NCBI RefSeq assembly: GCF_002933465.1
Contig: NZ_PSZE01000019.1
Span: forward strand, 58,898-122,897
Source of the DNA: Nocardia nova
GTDB lineage: Bacteria; Actinomycetota; Actinomycetes; Mycobacteriales; Mycobacteriaceae
Reading direction: 5' to 3'
Length of the DNA stretch: 64,000 nucleotides
Below are positions 1 through 7,873 of this stretch, one piece after another. The translations under genes were made by a program, and so were the position numbers. The notes beneath the pieces were generated by a model. It was not told where the DNA came from, ran no database searches, and was given only the letters and a program-made list of their open reading frames with translations. Numbering within the stretch: position 1 is the stretch's first letter; every line of letters begins with the position of its first letter.

Positions 1-7
1 AAACGAT

Positions 8-48
8 CGAATGCCGCGCCCGTTCCGAGGGAACGGGCGCGGCATTCG
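8..48 (-). terminator. Rho-independent-like hairpin after rpmJ2
   Basis: A perfect 19-bp inverted repeat (8-26 and 30-48) with a 3-nt loop lies about 34 bases beyond the stop codon of the L36 gene on the minus strand. It has no long T-run, as is usual for actinobacterial hairpin terminators. It is symmetrical, so it could also stop transcription entering from the left. Confidence 0.7.
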
Positions 49-81
49 GCCACTGCTCCGGCGTGTCACAGCCGGGCCGGG

Positions 82-204
82 TCAGCCCTGGCGGGCCTTG
101 AACCGCGGCTCCTTCTTGTTGATCACATAGGTCTTGCCGCGGCGTCGCACCACCTGCGCGCCCGGCTTGTCCTTCAGCGAGCGCAGTGAATTCCGCACCT
201 TCAT
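82..204 (-). CDS. rpmJ: 50S ribosomal protein L36, zinc-independent (C-) type
   Basis: This 40-residue basic protein begins MKVRNSLRSL and ends FKARQG, the pattern of the L36 paralog found outside the main ribosomal operons. L36 sits in the large subunit near the peptidyl transferase region. The four Cys/His zinc ligands of classical L36 are all absent here, so this is the form that replaces the zinc-binding copy when zinc is scarce. The start ATG at 204 follows a purine-rich stretch and gives the expected family length. An AT-rich palindrome resembling a Zur operator lies 14-30 bases upstream, which fits repression by zinc-loaded Zur. A strong hairpin follows the gene. The identification is firm; the Zur control is inferred. 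Confidence 0.9.
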   Translation of the reverse strand: MKVRNSLRSLKDKPGAQVVRRRGKTYVINKKEPRFKARQG

Positions 205-217
205 GACGGGCTCCTAT

Positions 218-234
218 CGAAAATGGTTTTCATA
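218..234. promoter_or_regulatory. Probable Zur box upstream of rpmJ
   Basis: The palindrome GAAAATGGTTTTC (219-231) stands out in GC-rich surroundings and has the GAAAA/TTTTC arms of actinobacterial Zur operators. It lies 14 to 30 bases upstream of the L36 start codon, over the likely core promoter. Zn-Zur would bind here and block transcription until zinc falls. Confidence 0.65.
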
Positions 235-320
235 TCCTACAGAGGTGTGCGGCGGGAGCGTTAGGACGCCGGTCACGTCGCCACCCCCTCGGCCGACGAC
301 CGCCCCACCCCCAACACCAC

Positions 321-352
321 CGAGGGGCCGCACCATCGGGTGCGGCCCCTCG
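321..352 (-). terminator. Hairpin terminator of the FMN reductase gene
   Basis: A perfect 12-bp stem (321-332 with 341-352) and an 8-nt loop lie 31 bases past the stop codon of the minus-strand FMN reductase gene. Confidence 0.6.
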
Positions 353-382
353 CAACGGCTCGAGCCGATTACCGTCTCACAC

Positions 383-946
383 TCAGGCGTTGACCGATTC
401 CCGCGCGGCGACCAGTTCGGTGATCGCGGCGGCGAGCTGGGTCACAGCCTCGGCGTCGTCGCGCGGATGCGCCTCGCCGAAGCGCTGGCCGATGGTGCCG
501 AAGTGCAGGTGCGCGCTCTCCACGACGGTGCCGCCGGCTACACCGACGACCTTCACCGTGTCGCCGTGCGCCCACTTCGCGGCGTTCTGGCTGACCGAGG
601 CGCTGATCACGGCGACCGGCTTACCCTTGATCGAACTGGCGCCGTAGGGCCGCGAGGCCCAGTCGATCGCATTCTTGAGCACGGCCGGGATGGTGCCGTT
701 GTATTCGGGAACGAACAGCACCAGGGCGTCGGCGGCGACGATGGCGTCACGCAGCGCCTGCGCCGGCGCGGGCACCTGACCCGGTACGTCGATGTCCTCG
801 TTGTAGAAAGGAACATTTCCGAGACCGTCGTAGATATCGACCTCGACACCTTCCGGTGCGGTCTGGGCGGCAGCCTCGGCCAGCTGCCGGTTGATCGAAC
901 CGGCGCGCAAGCTGCCGACGAGAGCCAGGATGCGAGTCTGTGACAT
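383..946 (-). CDS. NAD(P)H-dependent FMN reductase family protein
   Basis: A 187-residue cytoplasmic flavodoxin-fold protein. The phosphate-binding signature GSLRAGSIN is at residues 11-19, where the FMN phosphate loop of the NADPH-dependent FMN/azo/quinone reductase family lies. VFVPEYNGT-type residues near 85-95 match the second flavin-contact loop. The family reduces FMN or quinones with NAD(P)H; the physiological substrate cannot be read from sequence. ATG 946 is chosen because AAGGAG lies 5 bases upstream; a GTG two codons earlier overlaps that Shine-Dalgarno. It is transcribed divergently from the TetR gene at 1047, with a palindrome between them, which suggests control by that regulator. 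Confidence 0.85.
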   Translation of the reverse strand: MSQTRILALVGSLRAGSINRQLAEAAAQTAPEGVEVDIYDGLGNVPFYNEDIDVPGQVPAPAQALRDAIVAADALVLFVPEYNGTIPAVLKNAIDWASRPYGASSIKGKPVAVISASVSQNAAKWAHGDTVKVVGVAGGTVVESAHLHFGTIGQRFGEAHPRDDAEAVTQLAAAITELVAARESVNA

Positions 947-1001
947 GATCACTCCTTGTGCGATGGGGCGGCGGTGGCGTCCGCTGTCACGACACGATAA
1001 C

Positions 1002-1015
1002 CGGACTACGGTCCG
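1002..1015. promoter_or_regulatory. Candidate TetR operator
   Basis: Inverted repeat CGGAC-TACG-GTCCG in the 100-bp gap between the divergent FMN reductase and TetR genes. Its size, symmetry and place suit a TetR-family dimer, so it may control both genes. No binding evidence is available from sequence alone. Confidence 0.5.
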
Positions 1016-1046
1016 CTTTCATTCCCGGGTCATGGGGTAAACGACT

Positions 1047-1781
1047 GTGAACTGCGACACTCCGGATTCGACGCCGTCGAATTCGTCCCATTCGTCCGAT
1101 CCGGGCGCCACGGATCCGGCCTTCGCCGCCGCGCTGCGTCCCGGCGCGCTGCCACTCGAGGCCGTGGCCGTCGACCTCCCGCCGACCGCGCTCATCACCG
1201 CGCTGCCGGTAGCCGAACACTCCGAGCGCAGCGATGCCGTACGGAACCGGCAGCTACTGCTCGACGCCGCCGAGGAACTGGTCCGCGAATTCGGCGCCGA
1301 CGGCGTCACGATGGACGCGGTCGCCAAACGCGCGGGCGTCGGTAAGGGCACCGTATTCCGCAGGTTCGGCAACCGGGCCGGTCTCATGCTGGCGCTGCTC
1401 GACCAATCCGAGCAGAAATTGCAGGCGGCGTTCATGTTCGGGCCACCGCCGCTGGGCCCGGGCGCCCCGCCGCTGCAGCGGCTGATCGCCTACGGGCGCG
1501 CCCGTTTGGCCGGGATCGAGGTGGAGGGCGAAATGCGCCGCGCCGCCGACGAATCCGGCCGCTACGCCAGCGCGCCGTACAACATCTCGAAAACCCATGT
1601 GTCGCTGCTGCTTCGGCAGCTCGACGTGAGCGGCGATATCGCGCTGACGGCGGATACGCTGCTGGCGATCCTCGATGCCGGCCTGGTGCTGCATCAGCTG
1701 CGGGTCCTCGGTTATCGGCCCGAACAGATCGCCGACCACTGGGAAAACGTGGTGCGCGCACTGGTGGCACCCGCCCAGTAG
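1047..1781 (+). CDS. TetR family transcriptional regulator
   Basis: A 244-residue one-component repressor. The TetR helix-turn-helix lies at about residues 70-115 (VTMDAVAKRAGVGKGTVFRR), followed by an alpha-helical ligand domain to the end. The 60-residue N-terminal extension before the HTH is longer than usual and rich in Pro, Ser and Asp; the GTG start at 1047 is the furthest supported one, and an internal start nearer the HTH is possible. It faces the FMN reductase gene across the palindrome at 1002-1015, so that gene is its most likely target. The stop is 9 bases before nadE. Confidence 0.85.
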   Translation: MNCDTPDSTPSNSSHSSDPGATDPAFAAALRPGALPLEAVAVDLPPTALITALPVAEHSERSDAVRNRQLLLDAAEELVREFGADGVTMDAVAKRAGVGKGTVFRRFGNRAGLMLALLDQSEQKLQAAFMFGPPPLGPGAPPLQRLIAYGRARLAGIEVEGEMRRAADESGRYASAPYNISKTHVSLLLRQLDVSGDIALTADTLLAILDAGLVLHQLRVLGYRPEQIADHWENVVRALVAPAQ

Positions 1782-1790
1782 AGTGGCCGC

Positions 1791-2633
1791 ATGGGGAACC
1801 TGCGCGAACAGATCATCGCCGAATTGGGTGTCGCGGCCGACATCGAGCCGAAAGTCGAGGTGCGGCGCCGCATCGAATTCCTGGCCGACTATCTGAGTTC
1901 CACGCCGGCAACGGGTTTCGTTCTCGGCATCAGCGGTGGTCAGGACAGTTCGCTCACCGGCAAACTGTGCCAGCTGGCCGTGGACGAGTTGCGAGCCCGG
2001 GGACAGGAGGCGACATTCGTCGCGGTCCGGCTTCCCTACGGCGCGCAAGCCGATGCCGACGACGCGCGGCGGGCGCTGGATTTCATCGGCCCGGACCATG
2101 TGGTCGAGGTCAACGTGAAGCCCGGCGCCGACGCGGTGGCGGCCGCGACCGCCGAGGGCGTGCGCGAACTGCTCGGACATGAGACCGAGCTGCGTGATTT
2201 CGTCCGCGGCAACATCAAAGCGCGCGAACGGATGATCATCCAGTACGCGATCGCGGGGCAGTTGAATATGGTGGTCGTCGGCACCGACCACGCGGCGGAG
2301 GCGGTCACCGGGTTCTTCACCAAGCACGGTGACGGCGGGGTCGACATCACTCCCCTGACCGGACTGACCAAGCGCCAGGGCGCGGCATTGCTGCAAGAAT
2401 TGGGCGCTCCGCCGAGCCTGTGGGAGAAGGTGCCCACCGCCGACCTCGAAGACGATCGCCCGGCACTGCCGGACGAGGAGGCGCTCGGTCTGAGGTACGC
2501 CCAGATCGACGATTACCTCGAGGGCAAGACCGTCGCGCCGGAGGTGGCCGAGCGCATCGAGACGATCTACTGCAATACCCGGCACAAGCGGACGGTGCCG
2601 GTGTCGCCGCTCGACTCCTGGTGGAAGAACTGA
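1791..2633 (+). CDS. nadE: NH3-dependent NAD+ synthetase
   Basis: A 280-residue enzyme that amidates nicotinic acid adenine dinucleotide to NAD+ using ATP and ammonia, the last step of NAD synthesis. The PP-loop SGGQDSSL is at residues 48-55 and the conserved GTDHAAEAVTGFFTKHGDG block lies near 165-183. The length equals that of stand-alone synthetases such as the E. coli enzyme, and there is no glutaminase domain; most mycobacteria use a larger glutamine-dependent NadE. A TAGAGT -10-like element ends about 6 bases before the ATG, so the transcript may be leaderless. It is convergent with moaD. Confidence 0.92.
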   Translation: MGNLREQIIAELGVAADIEPKVEVRRRIEFLADYLSSTPATGFVLGISGGQDSSLTGKLCQLAVDELRARGQEATFVAVRLPYGAQADADDARRALDFIGPDHVVEVNVKPGADAVAAATAEGVRELLGHETELRDFVRGNIKARERMIIQYAIAGQLNMVVVGTDHAAEAVTGFFTKHGDGGVDITPLTGLTKRQGAALLQELGAPPSLWEKVPTADLEDDRPALPDEEALGLRYAQIDDYLEGKTVAPEVAERIETIYCNTRHKRTVPVSPLDSWWKN

Positions 2634-2684
2634 GGGCAGCGTCCACCGCTGGGGAGTCCACCGCACGAGAGAACGGGGCGCTGA

Positions 2685-2927
2685 TCAGCCGCCCGCGAAC
2701 GGCGGCAGTACGTCGACGCGGGCGGTGAGGCGGGTGCTGCCGTCGCGGGTGAGTTCCTCGCCTACCAGATAGGCGCAGACCTTCAGCATCGGGTCCAAAT
2801 CCGCGCCGTAGGCCGCGCGCAACGCGGTGCGCAGGTCACCGACCGTTGCCGCATCGGGCAGGTCGAGATGTTCGCTTGATTTGCCGACCGCGTCGGCGAT
2901 CGCGGCGAAATATCTGACCTCAACCAC
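2685..2927 (-). CDS. moaD: Molybdopterin synthase small subunit MoaD
   Basis: An 80-residue ubiquitin-fold sulfur carrier ending in the diagnostic Gly-Gly (PPFAGG). The C-terminal glycine is adenylated and thiocarboxylated, and MoaE then uses it to turn cyclic pyranopterin monophosphate into molybdopterin. The GTG start overlaps the end of moaA by 8 bp, so the two are translationally coupled. Its partner moaE is in the divergent arm of the same locus. Confidence 0.9.
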   Translation of the reverse strand: MVEVRYFAAIADAVGKSSEHLDLPDAATVGDLRTALRAAYGADLDPMLKVCAYLVGEELTRDGSTRLTARVDVLPPFAGG

Positions 2928-3978
2928 CGATGGCTCCCATCGTGCGTTCCGGGGGGACGAAATCGGCGGCGTCGATGCCGTGCCCGGCCCATTTGTTCCA
3001 CATCGCGCCGCGCCACAGCTGTGCCAGTTCGTCGTCGCTCGCGCCGGCGCGCAGCAGGGAGCGCAGATCGTATTCCTGGTCGCTGAACAGGCAGGACCGG
3101 ACCATGCCGTCGGCGGTCAGGCGGGTGCGGTCGCAGTCGCCGCAGAATTGGCGGGTGACCGAGGCGATGATGCCGATCGTGGCCGGACCGCCGTTCACCT
3201 GCCAGGTCTCCGCCGGGGCGCAAGGGTCGGCACGCCCGGTCTCGGTGAGGGTGAAGGCCGCGCCGAGAACGTCGAGCAATTCGGCCGCGGTGACCATATT
3301 GGTCCGTGCCCATTCGTGATCGGCATCGAGCGGCATCTCCTCGATGAACCGCAGTTCGCATCCCTCGTTCAGGCACCACCGCAGCAGATCGACCGCACCG
3401 GAGAGGGTTTCACGCATCAGCACGGCGTTCACCTTGACCGGGTAGAGACCGGCCGCATGGGCGGCGCGGATGCCGGTCAGCACCGAGCCGAGCCGGTCCC
3501 GGCGGGTGAGCCGGGCGAATCCGGCGGGGTCGACCGTATCGAGGGAGACGTTCACCCGGCCGAGCCCCGCGGCCGCCAGCCCGCGAGCGCGATGTTCCAG
3601 TCCGATGCCGTTACTGGTCATCGCCAGCGGCGTGTCGGGAACGGCGGCATGGCATCCGGCGACGATCTGCTCGAGATCGCGCCGCATCAGCGGCTCGCCG
3701 CCGGTGAATCGCACCTCGCGGATACCGAGGCGCCGGACCGCGAGTTCCACCAACCGCACGATCTCCGCGGCCGAGAGCAATTCGTCCGCGGGGATGGCCG
3801 GCAACCCCTCCTCCGGCATGCAGTAGGTGCAACGCAACGAGCACTTCTCGGTGATCGACACCCGCAGATCCCGGGCCGTGCGCCCGAATTTGTCGACCAG
3901 CAGGTCCGTATCGGGCCGTCCGTCCAGCGAGGGCCGCCCGCCCCGGACGGCGGGAATCCCCATGAGAACGACGGTCAC
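2920..3978 (-). CDS. moaA: GTP 3',8-cyclase MoaA
   Basis: A 352-residue radical SAM enzyme that makes 3',8-cyclo-GTP in the first step of molybdenum cofactor synthesis. The N-terminal SAM cluster motif is CSLRCTYC (Cys46, 50, 53) and the C-terminal substrate-binding [4Fe-4S] cluster is given by Cys279, Cys282 and Cys296 (FCGDCDRTRL). It ends in the Gly-Gly tail typical of MoaA. GTG 3978 gives the N-terminus usual in actinobacterial MoaA; ATG 3963 is an alternative. First gene of a moaA-moaD operon, divergent from moeA. Confidence 0.93.
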   Translation of the reverse strand: MTVVLMGIPAVRGGRPSLDGRPDTDLLVDKFGRTARDLRVSITEKCSLRCTYCMPEEGLPAIPADELLSAAEIVRLVELAVRRLGIREVRFTGGEPLMRRDLEQIVAGCHAAVPDTPLAMTSNGIGLEHRARGLAAAGLGRVNVSLDTVDPAGFARLTRRDRLGSVLTGIRAAHAAGLYPVKVNAVLMRETLSGAVDLLRWCLNEGCELRFIEEMPLDADHEWARTNMVTAAELLDVLGAAFTLTETGRADPCAPAETWQVNGGPATIGIIASVTRQFCGDCDRTRLTADGMVRSCLFSDQEYDLRSLLRAGASDDELAQLWRGAMWNKWAGHGIDAADFVPPERTMGAIGG

Positions 3979-4104
3979 TCCTCCATTATGCGGGCCGCCC
4001 CCACCTCACGTCCCGCAACTCACGACCTGTGAGGTAGCCGAGCACCGCCCCCGAGACCCCGCCGGAGCGAAGCGCAGGCCAAAGACACAGCTAGGCTGAC
4101 GTCT

Positions 4105-5307
4105 ATGAGTCAGCCTGCCAAGACTGCGGCTCGGTCCGTCGAGGATCATCGGGAGCGGATCGAACAGCTGCTGCGACCGCTGGCAATGCGGCAGGTGGAG
4201 CAGTTGGCGTTGCACGGGGCGCGGGGCCGGATGCTGGCCGAGGAGGTGCGGTCGCCGCTGGATCTGCCGGTGTTCCGCAATTCGGGGATGGACGGATACG
4301 CGGTCCGGGCGGAGTCGGTCGCGGTCACGCCCGTGACGCTGCCGGTGGCCGGTGTCGTGGCCGCTGGTCAGAGTGGCCGGGAGCGGTTGCCGGACGGGGC
4401 GGCGATCAAGGTGATGACGGGCGCGCCGATTCCGCCGGGCGCCGATTGTGTGGTGCCGGTGGAGGACACCCGTGCCGTCGACGGCGGGGTGTCGATCGAA
4501 CGCGGCCGCAACGCAGGCGATTTCGTGCGGGAGGCGGGAACCGACATTCGACGCGGTGAGCTGCTGGTGGCGGCCGGGTCGTTGTTGTCGCCGCATCGGA
4601 TCGCGGCGCTGGCGGCGGTGGGCATCAGCTCGGTGACGGTGGCGCGGCGGATCCGGGCGGCGGTTCTGACGACCGGCGACGAGCTGGTGTCGGCCGGTGT
4701 CGCGTTGCGCCCGGGTCAGATCTACAACTCGAACGGCATCGCGCTGGCTGCTGCGTTGGGCGCCAACGGGATCGATGTGGTGGATGTTTCGCACAGCCGC
4801 GACCATCCGGGCGAGTTCCGCCGCAAGTTGTCGGTCGCGACGGCGGCCGCGGATGTGGTGTTCACTTCGGGTGGGGTGTCGCAGGGCGATTTCGAAGTGG
4901 TCAAGGAGGTGCTGGCCGAGGTCGGCGGCGAGTTCGGTTCGGTGGCCGTGCAGCCCGGCGGCCCACAGGGCATCAGCGTGGTCGACGGGATTCCGGTGCT
5001 GAGCTTCCCGGGTAATCCGGTGAGCACGATGGTGTCGTTCGAGGTGTTCGCCCGGCCGATCCTGCGGGAGCTGAGCGGGTTGGCCCCCGTGCCGAATTAC
5101 GAGGTGGCGCTGCTGGATCCGGTGCGGTCCCCCGCGGGTCGGCGGCAGTTCCTGCGGGGCCGGCGCGAAGGCGCGGGGGTCCGTTCGGTGTCGGGTCCCG
5201 GGTCACATCTCGTGGCGGCGATGGCGCAGGCCGATGTTCTGATCGAAATTCCGGCCGAGGTCACGACGGTGGCGGCCGGCTCGCTGGTGAGGGTGCGTGA
5301 ACTGTGA
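4105..5307 (+). CDS. moeA: Molybdopterin molybdenumtransferase MoeA
   Basis: A 400-residue enzyme that inserts molybdate into adenylylated molybdopterin. Conserved family features are visible in order: FRNSGMDGYAVR near residue 55, a GAPIPPGADCVVPVED segment near 110, TTGDELV near 190, the SGGVSQGDFE molybdopterin-binding loop near 253 and SFPGNPVS near 300. A TAGGCT -10-like element lies 6 bases before the ATG, so the message may be leaderless. It overlaps the next gene by 4 bp and leads the operon moeA, moaC-mogA, moaE. Confidence 0.93.
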   Translation: MSQPAKTAARSVEDHRERIEQLLRPLAMRQVEQLALHGARGRMLAEEVRSPLDLPVFRNSGMDGYAVRAESVAVTPVTLPVAGVVAAGQSGRERLPDGAAIKVMTGAPIPPGADCVVPVEDTRAVDGGVSIERGRNAGDFVREAGTDIRRGELLVAAGSLLSPHRIAALAAVGISSVTVARRIRAAVLTTGDELVSAGVALRPGQIYNSNGIALAAALGANGIDVVDVSHSRDHPGEFRRKLSVATAAADVVFTSGGVSQGDFEVVKEVLAEVGGEFGSVAVQPGGPQGISVVDGIPVLSFPGNPVSTMVSFEVFARPILRELSGLAPVPNYEVALLDPVRSPAGRRQFLRGRREGAGVRSVSGPGSHLVAAMAQADVLIEIPAEVTTVAAGSLVRVREL

Positions 5308-6521
5308 AGGAACTGTCCCACGCCGAATCCGGCGCCGCGCCGAAAGGCGATGGCGGCACCTTGTCGCATGTCGACGCGGAAGGCCGAGCGCGCATGGTCG
5401 ATGTGAGTGCCAAGGCCGAGACGACACGGGTGGCGGTCGCGGCCGGCCTGCTGCGGACTACCCCCGAGGTGGTGGCGCTGGTACGCGCGGACGACCTGCC
5501 GAAGGCCGATGTACTGCCGACGGCTCGCATCGCCGGCATTTCGGGGGCGAAGAAGACCTCGGAGCTGATTCCACTGTGCCATCAGCTGGCGCTGTCGTCG
5601 GTGGATGTGCGCTTCGGGTTCGCCGAGGCCGCCATCACCATCGAAGCGCGAGCGAAGACGAAGGGCCCCACCGGTGTCGAGATGGAAGCGCTCACCGCGG
5701 TCGCGATCGCCGGCCTCACGCTGCACGACATGGTGAAGGCGGTGGATCCGGCGGCCGTCCTGGACGGTGTGCGTCTGTTGACGAAAGACGGTGGTAAGCA
5801 CGGCCATTGGGAGCGTGCGGATATTGCCGCGTCCGACGATGCTGCGGTATCGGCCGATTCGCCAGTTTCATCCGCACCGAATCGCGACACGCTCACGCGC
5901 CGGAAGTGCGGCGACAGTCCGGGCGACGGCACACACACCGATCACGCATCCGACCGCCGCTCGGCCGGCACTTCTCCGCAACCGCAGGCAGCGGCGTCCA
6001 CGGCGGACGGCGATGCGGTGCACGGCGCGACGCACTCCGGCGAGGGCTCCCGGACCGCGGTCGTAGTCGTCGCCTCGACCGGCGTCGCGGCCGGCACCCG
6101 GGTCGACAAGACCGGGCCGGTGCTGGCGAACTGGCTTGCGGGGCTGGGCTTTTCGGTGCGCGGACCGCTGGTCTACGCCGATGCCGATATCGCGACCGGT
6201 CTGCGCGACGCACTCGACGGCACGCCGGGACTGGTGATTACCACCGGCGGCACCGGCGCCTCGCCCTCCGATGCCACTCCGGAAGCGACGCTGGCGGTGC
6301 TGGATCGGGAGTTGCCGGGCGTCGCCGAGTCGATTCGCCGGCGCGGTACGGCCGCATTTCCGTTGGCGGCCTTGAGCCGTGGCGTCGCCGGCCTGTCCGG
6401 CCCTACGGTGGTCGTTAATCTGCCCGGTTCGCCGGGCGGGGTCCGCGACGGGATCGCGGTCCTGGAACCGTTGCTGGATCATCTGCTGGCCCAGGTCGCC
6501 GGAGGAGGCCGCCATGAGTGA
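5304..6521 (+). CDS. moaCB: MoaC-MogA/MoaB fusion, molybdenum cofactor biosynthesis
   Basis: A 405-residue bifunctional protein. Residues 18-170 are a complete MoaC domain (cyclic pyranopterin monophosphate synthase) with the LCHQL and ATGVEME-like GPTGVEMEAL motifs. Residues 171-250 form a Ser/Asp/His-rich linker, probably disordered. Residues 251-405 are a MogA/MoaB molybdopterin adenylyltransferase domain with TTGGTGASPSDATPE near 311-325 and NLPGSPGGV near 375. It thus joins an early and a late step of Moco synthesis in one chain. The GTG start overlaps the moeA stop (GTGA), and the last codons overlap moaE by 8 bp. Confidence 0.9.
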   Translation: MKELSHAESGAAPKGDGGTLSHVDAEGRARMVDVSAKAETTRVAVAAGLLRTTPEVVALVRADDLPKADVLPTARIAGISGAKKTSELIPLCHQLALSSVDVRFGFAEAAITIEARAKTKGPTGVEMEALTAVAIAGLTLHDMVKAVDPAAVLDGVRLLTKDGGKHGHWERADIAASDDAAVSADSPVSSAPNRDTLTRRKCGDSPGDGTHTDHASDRRSAGTSPQPQAAASTADGDAVHGATHSGEGSRTAVVVVASTGVAAGTRVDKTGPVLANWLAGLGFSVRGPLVYADADIATGLRDALDGTPGLVITTGGTGASPSDATPEATLAVLDRELPGVAESIRRRGTAAFPLAALSRGVAGLSGPTVVVNLPGSPGGVRDGIAVLEPLLDHLLAQVAGGGRHE

Positions 6522-6939
6522 GTACACGCCGCTCACCCGCATCAGCGATCAGCCGTTGCGGCCCGAGGAGGTCGAGCGCGCGGTCAGCGGCCCCGAACAC
6601 GGCGCCGTCGTCGTCTTCACCGGCAAGGTCCGCAATCACGATGGCGGACAGGCGGTTTCGGTCCTCGAGTATTCGGCTCACCCCGAGGCGGAGAAGTTCT
6701 TGACCCGGGTGTGCGCCGAGGTCGGGAAGTCCGCCGGCCTACCCGTCGCCGCGGTTCACCGGGTGGGTGCGCTGACCGTCGGCGATCTGGCGATCACGGT
6801 GGCCGTCGCCGCTCCGCACCGCCGCGAGGCCTTCGAGACCTGCGCGGAATTGGTGGACCGCATCAAGCACGAGGTCCCGATCTGGAAGCGCCAACTGTTC
6901 ACCGACGGCATGTCCGAGTGGGTCAACGCCTGCGGCTAG
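6514..6939 (+). CDS. moaE: Molybdopterin synthase catalytic subunit MoaE
   Basis: A 141-residue protein that transfers sulfur from MoaD to precursor Z. Characteristic blocks are GAVVVFTGKVRNHD near residues 30-43, YSAHPEAE near 54 and the C-terminal PIWKRQLFTDG with the catalytic lysines. ATG 6514 has GGAGGAGG 5-6 bases upstream and sits inside the end of the fusion gene, consistent with translational coupling. Last gene of the right-hand Moco operon. Confidence 0.93.
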   Translation: MSEYTPLTRISDQPLRPEEVERAVSGPEHGAVVVFTGKVRNHDGGQAVSVLEYSAHPEAEKFLTRVCAEVGKSAGLPVAAVHRVGALTVGDLAITVAVAAPHRREAFETCAELVDRIKHEVPIWKRQLFTDGMSEWVNACG

Positions 6940-6948
6940 GCCGCGGCG

Positions 6949-7410
6949 TCAGCGTGGTTCGGAGCCGGGATTCGCCTCGGCCGCCGGTGCGGACTCGGTG
7001 AGATTCGCCTCGATGCGGCGCAGCGCCCGGAAGAGTGCGGCGCGTTCGGCCGCGCTGAACGAGGTCAGCGCGCGTTCGGTCAGCCGCGCGCTCTCGGCTT
7101 CGATCTCGCGCTCCAGATCCCGCCCGCGTGCGGTCAGGTGCAGGCGGACCAGTCGGCGGTCGGTCGGATGCGGTTCGCGCCGGACCAGTCCGGCCGCTTC
7201 CATGCGGGTGGTAGCCCGGGTGACGGTGGGCGTCGCCAGGCCGAGTCGTCTGGCCACCTGACCGGGCGTCAGACCGTCCTCCTGCCAGAGTTGTCGCAGG
7301 ATGAACTGCTGGCCCTCGTACACACCGTGCCGGGCGTAGGCTGCCGCTGCCGCCACCGCGAGGGCATGTTTGGTGGACCAGAACGCGGTCTGGAAGTCGT
7401 CGTCGGTCAT
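6949..7410 (-). CDS. MarR family transcriptional regulator
   Basis: A 153-residue winged-helix regulator. The recognition region LTPGQVARRLGLATPTVTRATTRM is at about residues 48-71, followed by the wing with DRRLVRLHLT. It is convergent with moaE and divergent from the luciferase-like remnant at 7496. The 85-bp gap contains a TTAGCC/GGCTAA inverted repeat that is a reasonable operator, so the gene probably repressed itself and that neighbour. Confidence 0.85.
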   Translation of the reverse strand: MTDDDFQTAFWSTKHALAVAAAAAYARHGVYEGQQFILRQLWQEDGLTPGQVARRLGLATPTVTRATTRMEAAGLVRREPHPTDRRLVRLHLTARGRDLEREIEAESARLTERALTSFSAAERAALFRALRRIEANLTESAPAAEANPGSEPR

Positions 7411-7440
7411 GGTGTGTTCAGCGTAGAGGGATTGTATTCG

Positions 7441-7475
7441 TTAGCCGACTCACGTTATAGTCGTTGTCCGGCTAA
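7441..7475. promoter_or_regulatory. Candidate MarR operator
   Basis: The half-sites TTAGCC (7441-7446) and GGCTAA (7470-7475) are exact inverted repeats with a 23-bp spacer, in the gap between the MarR gene and the luciferase-like remnant. A nested GTTAT...ATAAC pair overlaps the right half. The spacing is wide for a single MarR dimer, so the site assignment is tentative. Confidence 0.35.
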
Positions 7476-7495
7476 TAACTTTGCACGAGAGATAC

Positions 7496-7873
7496 GTGAA
7501 AACCGGCATCGCACTCACCGACTTCTCCTGGCCCGTCCCGAACAGCGAAATCGGTTCGGCGGTCACGGAACTCGCGCAAGCGGCCGACGCATCGAGTATC
7601 GACCTTCCCGGTAGCGGCTACGCCGACAACCTCGCGCACAAACTCGCGGTGCTGCGGCGGCAGTGCGACGAGATCGGCCGCGACTATTCCACGATCGAGA
7701 AGACCGTCACCACCGCCCTGGATATCGACTCGGGCCGCGGACCGGTGCTCGATCACCTGGAAACCTTGGCCGCCACGGGCATAGACCACGCGATTCTCGG
7801 ACCGGACGGGCCGTGGACGCCGCCGCGCCTGCAACGCCTCATCGAGATGGCGCCCGACATTCACGCGCTCTGA
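7496..7873 (+). pseudogene. Luciferase-like (F420-dependent) oxidoreductase with internal deletion
   Basis: The 125-residue reading frame has the N-terminus (KTGIALTDFSWP, AQAADA) and the C-terminal helices (LRRQCDEIGRDYSTIEKT, HLETLAATGIDHAILG) of a luciferase-like monooxygenase, joined near residue 38. About 150 residues forming most of the TIM barrel, including the cofactor-binding strands, are missing compared with the ~280-residue family length. The frame is still open, so the deletion is in frame or the shortened gene survived. GTG 7496 with GAGAGAT upstream is the best start. It overlaps the convergent G3E gene by 13 bp. A catalytic role is very unlikely. Confidence 0.75.
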
